From Actinokineospora globicatena (GTDB taxonomy: Bacteria; Actinomycetota; Actinomycetes; Mycobacteriales; Pseudonocardiaceae), in assembly GCF_024171945.1 (NCBI RefSeq), contig NZ_JAMTCR010000002.1, positions 1,550,001 to 1,614,000 on the forward strand: a stretch of DNA of 64,000 bases. Direction: 5' to 3'. Positions 26,241 to 41,382 of the stretch are shown here, one piece after another. Within the stretch, counting starts at the first letter, position 1; every line of letters starts with the position of its first letter. A program made the translations under genes and the position numbers. The notes under the pieces were generated by a model, which saw only the letters and a program-made list of their open reading frames with translations, had not been told where the DNA came from and did not search any database.

Positions 26241-27383
26241 GTGCCAACCCCACCCCGCCGCCGCACCCCCGCCGCCGGACCCACCCGCCGCCCCCGCGTC
26301 GCAGGCCTGCGCAAGCCGACCGCGCCCGCACCCACCGACGACACCCAGGTCACGCCCGAAGCCACGCTGACCGGCCCGGGGTCCGTCACGCCGCCGGTCA
26401 ACCAGGACCCCGCCGACCTGCCCGACGAGCGCGGATCCGAGTCCGCCGACCAGCCGGATGATCACGCGGACCAGCGTTCGGCCGCGACGCCGCGACCCGG
26501 GTCCGACGACCGCACCAGCCCCGCTGACCTGCCCGACGACCACGCCGACCAGGGCGACAGCCCCGCTGACCTGCCTGAAGCGCACACCGAACCGCCCGGG
26601 GCGGTGCTCGGCCAGCCGCTCGACGTGGCCGGGCCCGCACGCGCGGTGCCCGCCCCCATCGACCCCGACCCGGCCGACCACCAGAGCCCGGTTCGCACCA
26701 CCGGCGTCCTCGGCGCCGACGATCAGGACGACCCCGAGGACATCGCCGACGACCCGGTGTCGCGCCCTACCGGCAAGCGCCGCGCGACGGGCACACCCCT
26801 GGTCCCCGAGGCCCCCGCTCCCGTTGCGGCGCGGGCTACAAGGTCGATGGACCGCGTCGTCGTGCTGCTCGTCTTCGCGGTGCTGTTCGGCGGGTTGGCG
26901 CTGTTCTTCAAGGGACAGCACGACTCGGTGACGTCCCAGGTCGACAGCGGCAACACCGCGCTGGTCGACGCGGCCGCGACCAGCGAGGTCACCGGCAGGC
27001 TCACCGTCGCCGTCGAGCGGACGCTCTCCTACAGCTACACCGACCTCGACGCGAACGCCAAGGCCGTGAAGGAGACGCTCGCGGGGACCGCCACCTGCGA
27101 GTACGACAAGCTCTTCGGCCAGGTCCGCAAGCTCGCCCCCGAGCAGAAGCTGGTGCTGACCACCAAGGTCCGCAAGATCGGCGTCACCCGGCTCGACGGG
27201 GACCGGGCGGACCTGCTGGTGTTCGTCGACCAGTCGACCACGCGCGCCGACCAGGCCCAGACGACGGCCAGCGGGGCGGTCTTCGGGGTCCGCGCGGAGC
27301 GGCTCGACGGCGGTTGGAAGATCACGGATTTCGACATGCTCGACCAGGCGCTCCCGGGTGGCCAGAGCACCGAGGGCTGCTAG
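26241..27383 (+). CDS. Mce-associated membrane protein with long disordered N-terminus
   Basis: 380 residues from GTG 26241. About 200 Pro/Asp-rich residues with recurring PADLPD and DDHADQ blocks precede a single span (VVVLLVFAVLFGGLALFF). A folded exported domain of about 140 residues follows, ending DGGWKITDFDMLDQA, similar in layout to the preceding Mas protein. The disordered arm should lie in the cytoplasm. It is the last gene of the Mce operon. Confidence 0.83.
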   Translation: MPTPPRRRTPAAGPTRRPRVAGLRKPTAPAPTDDTQVTPEATLTGPGSVTPPVNQDPADLPDERGSESADQPDDHADQRSAATPRPGSDDRTSPADLPDDHADQGDSPADLPEAHTEPPGAVLGQPLDVAGPARAVPAPIDPDPADHQSPVRTTGVLGADDQDDPEDIADDPVSRPTGKRRATGTPLVPEAPAPVAARATRSMDRVVVLLVFAVLFGGLALFFKGQHDSVTSQVDSGNTALVDAAATSEVTGRLTVAVERTLSYSYTDLDANAKAVKETLAGTATCEYDKLFGQVRKLAPEQKLVLTTKVRKIGVTRLDGDRADLLVFVDQSTTRADQAQTTASGAVFGVRAERLDGGWKITDFDMLDQALPGGQSTEGC

Positions 27384-27716
27384 GCGCGAACGGGGTAGCA
27401 GCTGCGTTTGTGCTGGTCAAGCGTTGATCGGTGAGCGGATGTGCACTGCTGCAAAAGTGGTCTGGTTCGCGTGGCATCTTGACTAGGCGACCGCGCGGGG
27501 TCACCCTGTTACCCAGCACGCACTGAGCGGGAGGACCGATTGAGCGGCGGGCCTCGACAGTCGCCTCTATAGTGGCTAGACTGCCCCTTTGCGCTGCCCA
27601 CTTTCCGCACGCCCTTTGCCAAGAGCTAGGATGTTGGGCACCACGGCACCCTTGACAGCCGCGCTATCTGTTGCTAGCGCTGCTGCCAACCGCTCATAGT
27701 CCTGGAAGGACGCATC
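27384..27716 (+). promoter_or_regulatory. rpoB upstream region with tandem promoter candidates
   Basis: No gene is present. The best promoter is TCGACA at 27554-27559 with TAGACT at 27577-27582 (17-base spacer), giving a leader of about 130 bases. Weaker candidates are TTGACT at 27479-27484 and TTGACA at 27652-27657. Multiple promoters before rpoBC are common in actinobacteria. Confidence 0.55.
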
Positions 27717-31220
<3,504 letters not shown>

Positions 31221-31260
31221 TCCGCCTCCCCGACCTTTTTTGAAGTGGTTGCGGTGCGCG

Positions 31261-31320
31261 TAGCTGTTCCGACCCGGGGTCACCGTGGCGAAGTGTCGTC
31301 ACGGTGACCCTGGGGCGCGG
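31261..31320 (+). promoter_or_regulatory. Hairpin in the rpoB-rpoC spacer
   Basis: The 151-base spacer holds an inverted repeat, GGGTCACCGTG with its near complement CACGGTGACCC, separated by about 13 bases. It has no T tract, so a processing site or attenuator is more likely than full termination, because rpoC needs read-through. Confidence 0.45.
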
Positions 31321-31371
31321 TTGCGATGGCCCAACGCAGCCACACATAAGTCCTAGGAAGAAGGAACCGAC

Positions 31372-35268
<3,897 letters not shown>

Positions 35269-35280
35269 GTCCTACCGCGG

Positions 35281-35317
35281 AAACGCCCCCCAGCCACTCG
35301 TGGCCGGGGGGCGTTTT
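35281..35317 (+). terminator. Terminator after rpoC
   Basis: Stem AAACGCCCCCC/GGGGGGCGTTT encloses a nested GCCA/TGGC pairing, with TTTT at the 3' end. This is a strong intrinsic terminator about a dozen bases after the rpoC stop. Confidence 0.88.
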
Positions 35318-35342
35318 GCTTGTTCCAGTTTGGAGGGCGAGT

Positions 35343-35510
35343 GTGACTTCGTTGGTGCGGGGCTACGGGAATCCGGTCACCTTCGCGTTGGGGGTGATGC
35401 TCCTGCTGCTCACGGCGCTCACCTGGGTGTTGGCAGGCAAGGACGCCCGTCGGCGCGAGCGGTGGGAAGCGCGGCACTTGGCGTGTGGGTGCTGGTGGTC
35501 GCGTACGTGA
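35343..35510 (+). CDS. Short membrane ORF, likely the N-terminal part of a frame-split VanZ gene
   Basis: 55 residues from GTG 35343. It holds one hydrophobic span (FALGVMLLLLTALTWVLAG) and a basic loop (KDARRRERWEARHLA). The downstream VanZ frame, shifted by one base, continues naturally at the sequence CACTTGGCGTGTGGGTG, where both frames overlap. Joined, they give a protein of conventional VanZ-like length. Either a real frameshift, a sequencing error, or an overlapping gene pair could explain this. Confidence 0.45.
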   Translation: MTSLVRGYGNPVTFALGVMLLLLTALTWVLAGKDARRRERWEARHLACGCWWSRT

Positions 35511-35869
35511 CCTTGTTGGCGGGCAGCGGTGTGCGGCTGCCGGTCAGCCTCATCCCGTTCGCCGACATCGTTGGCGGGCTGGCGGTCGCGCCGGAGAACG
35601 TGGTGGTGGCGGTGGCCGCCAACATCGCCCTGTTCGTGCCGCTGGGCGCGCTCGTGGCGTTGATCAGCCCGCGGTCCCGGTGGGTCGTGCCGGTGGCGGC
35701 CGGACTCACGGTATCCGCGGCGTTCGAGGTGACCCAGTACCTCACCGAGGGCGGAGTCACCTCCGTGGACGACCTGATGGCGAACACCCTCGGCGCCGCA
35801 GCGGGCTGGGCATCGGCACGACGAATCCGCCGCGTGGTGTTCAGCCCTGGACAACGACTCCGGCCGTGA
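35462..35869 (+). CDS. VanZ-family membrane protein (possibly 5'-truncated by a frameshift)
   Basis: 135 residues if started at GTG 35462. Three or four spans are visible: LGVWVLVVAYVTLLAG, ENVVVAVAANIALFVPLGAL and VVPVAAGLTVSAAFEVTQYL. The VanZ end motif GGVTSVDDLMANTLGAAAGW is intact. VanZ-like proteins are linked to teicoplanin tolerance in enterococci, but most are of unknown role. The N-terminal span seems encoded in the other frame at 35343. It is convergent with the gene at 35874. Confidence 0.65.
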   Translation: MGSAALGVWVLVVAYVTLLAGSGVRLPVSLIPFADIVGGLAVAPENVVVAVAANIALFVPLGALVALISPRSRWVVPVAAGLTVSAAFEVTQYLTEGGVTSVDDLMANTLGAAAGWASARRIRRVVFSPGQRLRP

Positions 35870-35873
35870 CTCG

Positions 35874-36467
35874 TCAGGCCTGGGTTATGTCGGCGTTCCA
35901 GAAGTGGAGCACGCAGTAGCGGTCGCCGACCCGTCCCACCGTCACCATGGGGTAGACGGTGGCAGGTGGGGTCTTGCGGTCGCCCGCGAGCTTGTAGTGC
36001 ACGAACTGCCGTTCGAGGTGCGGCTCCTCGGAGATCACTGCGAGCCCGGACACCTTGCCCCGCACGACCTTCTCGATCTCCTTGACGGCCTCGGCGCTCT
36101 CGTCAGGTTTGCAGAGCATCGACCGCACCGGCCCGAGCCCGCCCGGCACCGCCTCGGCGAACCGCGTCGCCACCGCCATCGCGCGTCCGCCCTCGAACGG
36201 CTCGGGACCACTCGCCCGCAGGAACCCCGGATACACGAACGCCGCGGCGGCCAGCCCCAGCACAACCACCACAGCCACACAGACTGCGACGACCGCCCCG
36301 CCGGAACCCCCACGCGGCGGAGGCCCCAGGTAGCCAGGCCCCTGGTACGGCACCGGCTGGTGCGCCCACCCAGGCGTCCCACCGTGCGGCGTCCCCCTGT
36401 ACTGCGACCCCCACCCCGACTGCGGCGCGCCCCCACCCTGCCCCGGTTGCCACCTTGAATCGTTCAC
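35874..36467 (-). CDS. Membrane-anchored Gly/Pro-rich protein, function unknown
   Basis: 197 residues. The N-terminal 65 residues are Gly, Pro, Tyr and Trp rich. One span follows (AVVAVCVAVVVVLGLAAAAF). An exported domain of about 115 residues has two Cys (SMLCKPDESAE and DRYCVLHFW) and ends in a beta-rich NTF2-like pattern. The layout matches many actinobacterial DUF4878/Mas-like proteins. It is convergent with VanZ, with 4 bases between the stops. Confidence 0.72.
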   Translation of the reverse strand: MNDSRWQPGQGGGAPQSGWGSQYRGTPHGGTPGWAHQPVPYQGPGYLGPPPRGGSGGAVVAVCVAVVVVLGLAAAAFVYPGFLRASGPEPFEGGRAMAVATRFAEAVPGGLGPVRSMLCKPDESAEAVKEIEKVVRGKVSGLAVISEEPHLERQFVHYKLAGDRKTPPATVYPMVTVGRVGDRYCVLHFWNADITQA

Positions 36468-36682
36468 CGCGCCCCCTTGATCATCTCCCGGCCCACGCTA
36501 GCCAACCGCACACCACCGCGACCTGAGATCGAGAGACACCGTGACCGGAGACCTTCTGTCCACTGTGGACACCTGAAGGTTGGTGGCAGCTTAGTTGATC
36601 TCCCCGGTCACCACTTCGGGCGGACGAATGGTGTCTGGTTGCCCCCATGTGCTCCGACCTGGGGATCCCTATCTGCCTGCTG

Positions 36683-36815
36683 CCTGAAATCCCCTCTTCT
36701 GGGTGACAGAAGTTATCCACATGTGGATCTCCGCAGAGGTGCTTTCAAGATCGACTGTCGGGGGGTGCCGGTAGACTGGCCCAGGGACGCCCCCCGGAGA
36801 GGGTGGGGGCCGGGC
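36683..36815 (+). repeat. Dispersed element core, copy B
   Basis: The 133-bp core has the same length as copies A and C. It differs from C at 5 positions and from A at 8, all within core positions 50-85. It also shares seven further bases on its left with copy A (CCTGCTG). It is followed immediately by the G-rich array, oriented toward the GT87 genes. Confidence 0.88.
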
Positions 36816-37272
36816 ACTCGCTTTTCGCGCGCGCGAGGCGGTGTTGGCGGGGTGATTTGGGTGGGGTGGGGCACTCGCTCTTCGCCCGCGAGGCCGCTCC
36901 GGTGGGGCGGTTGAGGTGGGCGGCTGGGCACCGCTTTCGCGCACGCGAGGCAGCGCTGGCGGGGGGGTGAAGTGGGGCTGGGCACTCGCTTTTCGCCCGC
37001 GAGGCCGGTCGGCGACGGTGGTTGGGACACTTGTCTTTCGCCCGCGCGAGGCCGGTCCGGTGGGGCGATTGGGTAGGCGCCAGGACACTCGTCTTTCGTG
37101 CGCGAAGCCGGTCGGTGGCGGTGGTCGGGGCGCTCGATTTTCGCCCGCGCAAGACCGCTCCGGCGAGGGCGATTGGGGTCGGCGGCAGGGACACGCGTTC
37201 GCCCGCGACGCCGGTCAGTGGCGGTGGCTGGGCACTTGCTTGTCGCGCGAGGCCGGTCGGCGGTGCAGGCAG
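36812..37272 (+). repeat. Array of nine degenerate 42-61 bp stem-loop units
   Basis: Units begin at about 36812, 36869, 36926, 36980, 37024, 37083, 37127, 37188 and 37230 with GGGCACTCGCTTTTCGCC or variants, then CGCGAGGCC. CTCGC and GCGAG can pair in most units. Lengths fall into a long class (54-61) with a linker like CCGGTGGGGCGATTG and a short class (42-44) with a linker like GGTGGCGGTGGT. The classes alternate in the second half. The strand is strongly G-rich. Confidence 0.8.
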
Positions 37273-38382
37273 CTACTGGGTGGTCCCGAGCTTCGAAACC
37301 CTGTGATCCCGCACCGCGTTCAGCGCGACGGGGACCATGCTTGCCAGTAGCAGCAACAGGTACAGGTTGCTGAGCACGAACCACAGCGGCCCGCTGGAGA
37401 GCGCCGGGGTGCCCTCCAGCGGGTTCACGACGGCCAGCACCGGTGGCGCGGTGGCGAGCAGGAACGGCACCGGCACCAGCCACACCCACCGGCGCAGCGC
37501 CAGTTCCCGCACCACCACGGCGATCAGCGGGACGACCCACACCCAGTGGTGCCCCCACGACCACGGCGACACCGCCGCCCCCGCCATCCCCACGAGCGCG
37601 ACGGCGTGGGTGCGCTCGACCCGGTTAGCCAGCCAGAACGCGACCGCGAGCACGGCGGCCGAGATCGCGACCCACACCAGCGGATCCGCCACCCCGAGCC
37701 GCAGCAGCATCCCCCGCACCGACTGGTTGTGCGGCGACCCAGCCCCAGCGAACACCCGCGTCGAGTCGGCGAACATCCCGTTGAGCCAGTAGTCGACCGA
37801 GTCGCCCGGCAGCAGCAGGAACCCGACTCCCACCGTCCCCAACGCGGTCGCACCCGCCACCGACGCCGCCGCGAACTCCCGCCGCACCACCAAGTGCGCC
37901 ACGAAAACCAACGGCGTCAACTTCACCCCCGCCGCGATCCCGACCCCGACCCGCGGCGCCGCCAGCACGAGCGCCACCAGGGCGAGGTTGACCTGCCCCA
38001 GGTTCACGCTCGTGTGCACCGCCTCCGTGCACAACGCGACCACAACCACCACCGGCCACCACCGCGGCGCACACCGCCAGGCGATGAAGCAGAGCAGCAC
38101 CCCGTTGACCACGACCACCACGGTCTGCGCCACACCCAGGCTCATTACCGTCAACGGCAGGAACACAATGGCGGAAAACGGCGGATAAGTGAACTGGAGA
38201 CCATTGTTGACCGGGCCAGTGTACAAATTGGTCCCGGCCCAGGCAAATTCCGCACCGGCACGGTAAACAGCCAGGTCAACCGGCACGGCCTTCGTCGCGT
38301 GGAGCAGGATCCCGCAGGTCACAAGCCCTGCGAGGGCGCAAACAACCCACCATCGCACCAATTGTTTCCCACCGGTCGACAT
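37273..38382 (-). CDS. GT87-type membrane glycosyltransferase (second gene of pair)
   Basis: 369 residues, about ten predicted spans. The N-terminal loop DLAVYRAGAEFAWAGTNLY followed by TYPPFSA is the GT-C signature of the GT87/DUF2029 family. Members use polyprenyl-phosphate mannose to extend lipoglycans such as LAM-type molecules on the outer face of the membrane. It lies 24 bases after a paralogue of almost equal length (368), so the two are an operon. The stop is directly next to the copy B array. Confidence 0.85.
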   Translation of the reverse strand: MSTGGKQLVRWWVVCALAGLVTCGILLHATKAVPVDLAVYRAGAEFAWAGTNLYTGPVNNGLQFTYPPFSAIVFLPLTVMSLGVAQTVVVVVNGVLLCFIAWRCAPRWWPVVVVVALCTEAVHTSVNLGQVNLALVALVLAAPRVGVGIAAGVKLTPLVFVAHLVVRREFAAASVAGATALGTVGVGFLLLPGDSVDYWLNGMFADSTRVFAGAGSPHNQSVRGMLLRLGVADPLVWVAISAAVLAVAFWLANRVERTHAVALVGMAGAAVSPWSWGHHWVWVVPLIAVVVRELALRRWVWLVPVPFLLATAPPVLAVVNPLEGTPALSSGPLWFVLSNLYLLLLLASMVPVALNAVRDHRVSKLGTTQ

Positions 38383-38406
38383 CGGTCCCCAGGCGGGAAA
38401 ATCCTC

Positions 38407-39513
38407 TCACAGCTCGGCGGGTCCAGTTCTGGAATTCGCCGCCAACGCCAGCACAACCGCGAACAGCACCAGGTACAGGTTCCCGACCAGGAACCACAGC
38501 GGCCCTTCGGCCAGCACCGCCGGACCCGCACCGTCAGGCGGGTCGGCGAGGGCGAGGACCCAGGGGAAGGTCGCCAGCAGCAGCACCCCCGGCACCGCCC
38601 AAATCCGCTGTCCGCGCAGGAAGACCCGGTCGGCCACCACGACGGTCAGCGGGATGATCCACACCCAGTGGTGCCCCCAAGACCAGGGCGACACGGCGGC
38701 GGCGCACAGGCCGACCAGGGTTACCGCGAGGAGCCGGTCGCAGCGGCGGGCGATGAGGAAGGTGACCAGGCAGACCAGGGCGGCGATCCAGGGCCAGAGG
38801 TCCGGCAGGCCCGCGCGGAGGAGGAGGCCACGCAGGGACTGGTTGTGGGTGGAGGTGAGGTCGGCGTAGATGCGGCTGGGATCGCCGACCACGCCGCCGA
38901 ACCAGTAGGTCACGGAGTCGGCGGGCAGGATGACAAACCCGACGACCACCGTGCCGATTGCGACCCCCACCGCTACCGCCGCGTCCCGAAACCGCCCCAC
39001 CACGACCAGATAAACCACGAACACCAGCGGCGTCAACTTGAGCCCGGCAGCCAACCCTACCCCGATCCCACGCCCACGCCCGGTGAGATCCCCCAACACC
39101 AACGCGACGAGCAGCAAATTGACCTGCCCCACGTAGATGCTTGCGTGCACCGCCTCCGTGAGCAGCACAAACCCCACAACCACCGCAACAACAGGCCGAC
39201 CACCGATCGCACGCCACGAACGCCGCACGATGAACACGAGCAGCGCACCGTTTCCCGCCACCGCGCAAACCTTCGCAACGAACGGCGACACCAACGCAAA
39301 CGGCACGAACACCACCGCGGCAACCGGCGGATAAGTGAACTTGAGATCCCGCCAAACCGCTGCGTCGTAAAGGTTCCCGCCGGACAAGACGACCTCCCCA
39401 GCCGCCCGGTACACGGCAAGGTCAATGGCCTCGGCCCGCACCGCAAGCACCAGCACAACAACGGCAAAACCCCCCGAGCCGACAGACACGGCTCGGCAAA
39501 CCAGCTGTTTCAC
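38407..39513 (-). CDS. GT87-type membrane glycosyltransferase (first gene of pair)
   Basis: 368 residues from GTG 39513, chosen because it aligns with the start of the paralogue (VKQLV against GKQLV); the frame is open further upstream. GT-C features are IDLAVYRAAGEVVLSGGNLY and FTYPPVAAVVF. Membrane spans continue to the C-terminus. Similar sequence throughout indicates tandem duplication of the following gene. The acceptor is unknown; a cell-envelope mannose or arabinose glycan is the family expectation. Confidence 0.84.
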   Translation of the reverse strand: MKQLVCRAVSVGSGGFAVVVLVLAVRAEAIDLAVYRAAGEVVLSGGNLYDAAVWRDLKFTYPPVAAVVFVPFALVSPFVAKVCAVAGNGALLVFIVRRSWRAIGGRPVVAVVVGFVLLTEAVHASIYVGQVNLLLVALVLGDLTGRGRGIGVGLAAGLKLTPLVFVVYLVVVGRFRDAAVAVGVAIGTVVVGFVILPADSVTYWFGGVVGDPSRIYADLTSTHNQSLRGLLLRAGLPDLWPWIAALVCLVTFLIARRCDRLLAVTLVGLCAAAVSPWSWGHHWVWIIPLTVVVADRVFLRGQRIWAVPGVLLLATFPWVLALADPPDGAGPAVLAEGPLWFLVGNLYLVLFAVVLALAANSRTGPAEL

Positions 39514-39904
39514 TTGAATCCCCAGGGAAACAGGCACTCGACAAGGCGCCCACTGGGAGTTCAGTACGCCCCCGAACCCCATCCCGTTGCCCCAAAGACC
39601 TTACAAACCCCTGACGCCCCACCACGGATCCCGCAACCACCACAACCCAGCCCTACCCGAACCCCGCGCCCCGGCCGCCCACACACCCCCGATTCCCCGA
39701 CTGCTCGCCCCACCGGCTCCGCCAACCCCCAAACGGCTCCGCCCGCCGCCGCGCCCCAATCGGTCAGCCTGCCCGCCGCCCACCCCACCGGTCCGGTCCG
39801 CCAGCCCCCGCTCGCGCCCCACCCAACAGGCCCCACTGCCCCACAGCCCACGCGCAGCCCAACGCCCTCGACCAACCGCCCCACCCGAACGGCCTCGCCA
39901 ACCT

Positions 39905-40114
39905 CCCACCCGACCACCCTGCCGGGGCGGCCTCGCGTGCGCGAAAGCGGTGCTCAGCCGCCCACCTCAACCGCCCCACCGGAGCGGCCTCGCGGGCGAA
40001 GAGCGAGTGCCCCAACCACCGCCACCGAGCGGCCTCGCGGGCGAAAGCCGAGTGCCCTACCCCACCCCAAATCGCCCCGCCGGGCTGCCTCGCGCGCGCG
40101 AAAAGCGAGTGCCC
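39905..40114 (-). repeat. Inverted array of four stem-loop units
   Basis: Reading the minus strand, units start near 40114, 40057, 40012 and 39955 (spacings 57, 45, 57). Units 1, 3 and 4 correspond to units 1, 2 and 3 of the copy B array. The stretch of unit 3 into unit 4 matches B almost base for base for over 70 bases. Unit 2 is a short-class unit absent at that place in B. Confidence 0.8.
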
Positions 40115-40243
40115 GGCCCCCACCCTCTCCGGGGGGCGTCCCTGGGCCAGTCTACCGGGACCCCCCGACAGCGGATCTTGGAAGCACCCCTGCGGAGATC
40201 CACATGTGGATAACTTCTGTCACCCAGAAGAGGGGATTTCAGG
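40111..40243 (-). repeat. Dispersed element core, copy C (inverted)
   Basis: The same 133-bp core on the minus strand. This copy has GTTATCCACATGTGGATC like the others and shares the invariant first 49 and last 48 bases. Together with copy B it forms inward-facing ends around the GT87 pair. Confidence 0.88.
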
Positions 40244-40352
40244 TGGCGGGCGAACGGAGAACCGCAGGTCGAGGGGTATGAAGGCTGTCGGAAAGCTGGG
40301 GCGTGGGCGAAGTGGGGGGTGGGGAGATCGACATCTCTGCAGGAGGGCTGGG

Positions 40353-41225
40353 TCAGGTCACGAATACCGGGGAGACCCAGTAGCTGGTGCCGTTGTAGGT
40401 CGAGCGGGGGAAGGTGCCCGGTGAGCCGTAGAGGCCGGGGGAGGAGAAGGGGAAGGGCTCGTAGTGGTCGTAGTGGGCGGTGATTGCGCCTGTGGTGTAG
40501 CGCTTGGTGAAGAAGCCGGGGGTGGCGTAGTAGACGCCGTCTGGGGTGGTGAAGCTGACGACGTAGGCGGCGTAGGGCTCTAGGCGGACCGGTGACTCTA
40601 GGGGGAACGTGAAGGCTTCGTCGTGCTGGGTTCCTCTGGCAAGGAGGGTGCCCTTGTCCGTCCACAGGCTCACGGTGATGGCGTTGGTCCACGCCCCGAG
40701 GCCGCTCGGGAGGCTGACGGCGTTGACGCTGCCGGGGCGGTCGACGAAGAAGCGCAAGCCGAGTTCCAGTGCGCCGCCGCCACGGTAGAGCGTTGGTTCG
40801 TTCTCGCGGGCCGGGTTGAAGGTGCACGGGCACGCGCCGGGTCCGGGCTGTGCGTCGGCGACTCGCAGGTGCAGGACCTCGACGGTGGCGGTCTGCCAGT
40901 TGTCCAGGACGACCCGCGCGTACACGGTCAGCGGTCCGATCCGCGGTGCGCCGGGGGTGAAGGTGTACTCCCAGTCGTTCTGGCCCGCGCCCGCGATGAC
41001 GATGAAGTGGTTCTGGTCGTGCAGCGAGATCTCGGTGTACTTGACCCCGGACTCGGCCACGCCTGTCGAGTGCCCGCGCAGGGTCACCGGCTGGTCGAAC
41101 TGGACCAGCGCGTTGTCCGCCGGTAGGTCCACCCGGGCGGTCGGACTGGCCGCGGCCGCCGTTCCCGCGGTGAGCGTCGAGCCGATCAGCAGCACGGACA
41201 GCACAAGCACGACTAATCGGCGCAT
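40353..41225 (-). CDS. Secreted DUF4082-domain protein
   Basis: 290 residues from ATG 41225, with GGGAGGG upstream. Signal peptide MRRLVVLVLSVLLIGSTLTA is followed by an Ig/fibronectin-like N-terminal domain (about residues 35-140). The C-terminal DUF4082 domain carries LELGLRFFVDRPGSVNAV, SLWTDKGTLLARGT and YVVSFTTPDGVYYATPGFF. DUF4082 occurs in secreted, often carbohydrate-linked proteins and is probably a binding module. A paralogue and a near-identical promoter region lie upstream. Confidence 0.83.
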   Translation of the reverse strand: MRRLVVLVLSVLLIGSTLTAGTAAAASPTARVDLPADNALVQFDQPVTLRGHSTGVAESGVKYTEISLHDQNHFIVIAGAGQNDWEYTFTPGAPRIGPLTVYARVVLDNWQTATVEVLHLRVADAQPGPGACPCTFNPARENEPTLYRGGGALELGLRFFVDRPGSVNAVSLPSGLGAWTNAITVSLWTDKGTLLARGTQHDEAFTFPLESPVRLEPYAAYVVSFTTPDGVYYATPGFFTKRYTTGAITAHYDHYEPFPFSSPGLYGSPGTFPRSTYNGTSYWVSPVFVT

Positions 41226-41253
41226 AACGCCCTCCCTGGGGTGGAAACGTTGC

Positions 41254-41363
41254 GCGCCAACGTATCCGAGCGGGCAGCGACCTGGACGCGGCCAGTCGGG
41301 TGACTCGCGCCGCACGGGTCATGACCACTGCGCCGAGTGGTGGCCGACACCCCGAGTGGGCGA
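41254..41363 (-). promoter_or_regulatory. Duplicated promoter region, copy 1
   Basis: It shares GCGCCAACGTATCCGAG (41254-41270), GTCGGGTGACTCG (41295-41307) and GCCGACACCCCGAGTGGGC (41343-41361) with 42077-42186 at identical relative offsets of 0, 41 and 89. Read on the minus strand, GGATACGTT is a candidate -10 region about 35 bases before ATG 41225. The repeated ACTCGG-type blocks may be operators. Confidence 0.6.
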
Positions 41364-41382
41364 CTCGGCCGAGTAGGGCGGG

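Larger units (their letters stand above)
36468..37272. other. Gene-free region holding element copy B and its stem-loop array
   Basis: The left part is the promoter side of the minus-strand gene and contains TGTCCACTGTGGACA at 36557-36571, a palindrome around one central base. The core lies at 36683-36815 and the array of nine units fills 36812-37272. No coding frame is convincing, since several phases are open because of base composition. Confidence 0.75.
39514..40352. other. Gene-free region holding inverted element copy C
   Basis: 39583-39904 is extremely C-rich and G-poor on the plus strand, with many CCCC runs and no supported gene. 39905-40114 is the inverted stem-loop array, and 40111-40243 the inverted core. 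Long open frames cross this region in all phases and are treated as composition artefacts. Confidence 0.75.

Noticed and set aside
36812-37272. CRISPR array
   Set aside because: Units vary in both length and sequence, there are no unique spacers of constant size, and no cas genes are in the window.
36713-37564. Minus-strand frame through array B with repeated RAREKRVPG-like peptides
   Set aside because: It runs into the GT87 gene in the wrong phase, other phases are equally open, and no start with a ribosome site exists. The repeats are better explained as DNA or RNA stem-loops.
37546-40281. 900-residue plus-strand frame across both GT87 genes and array C
   Set aside because: The product is a Pro/Arg/His-rich composition artefact antisense to two clear membrane glycosyltransferases.
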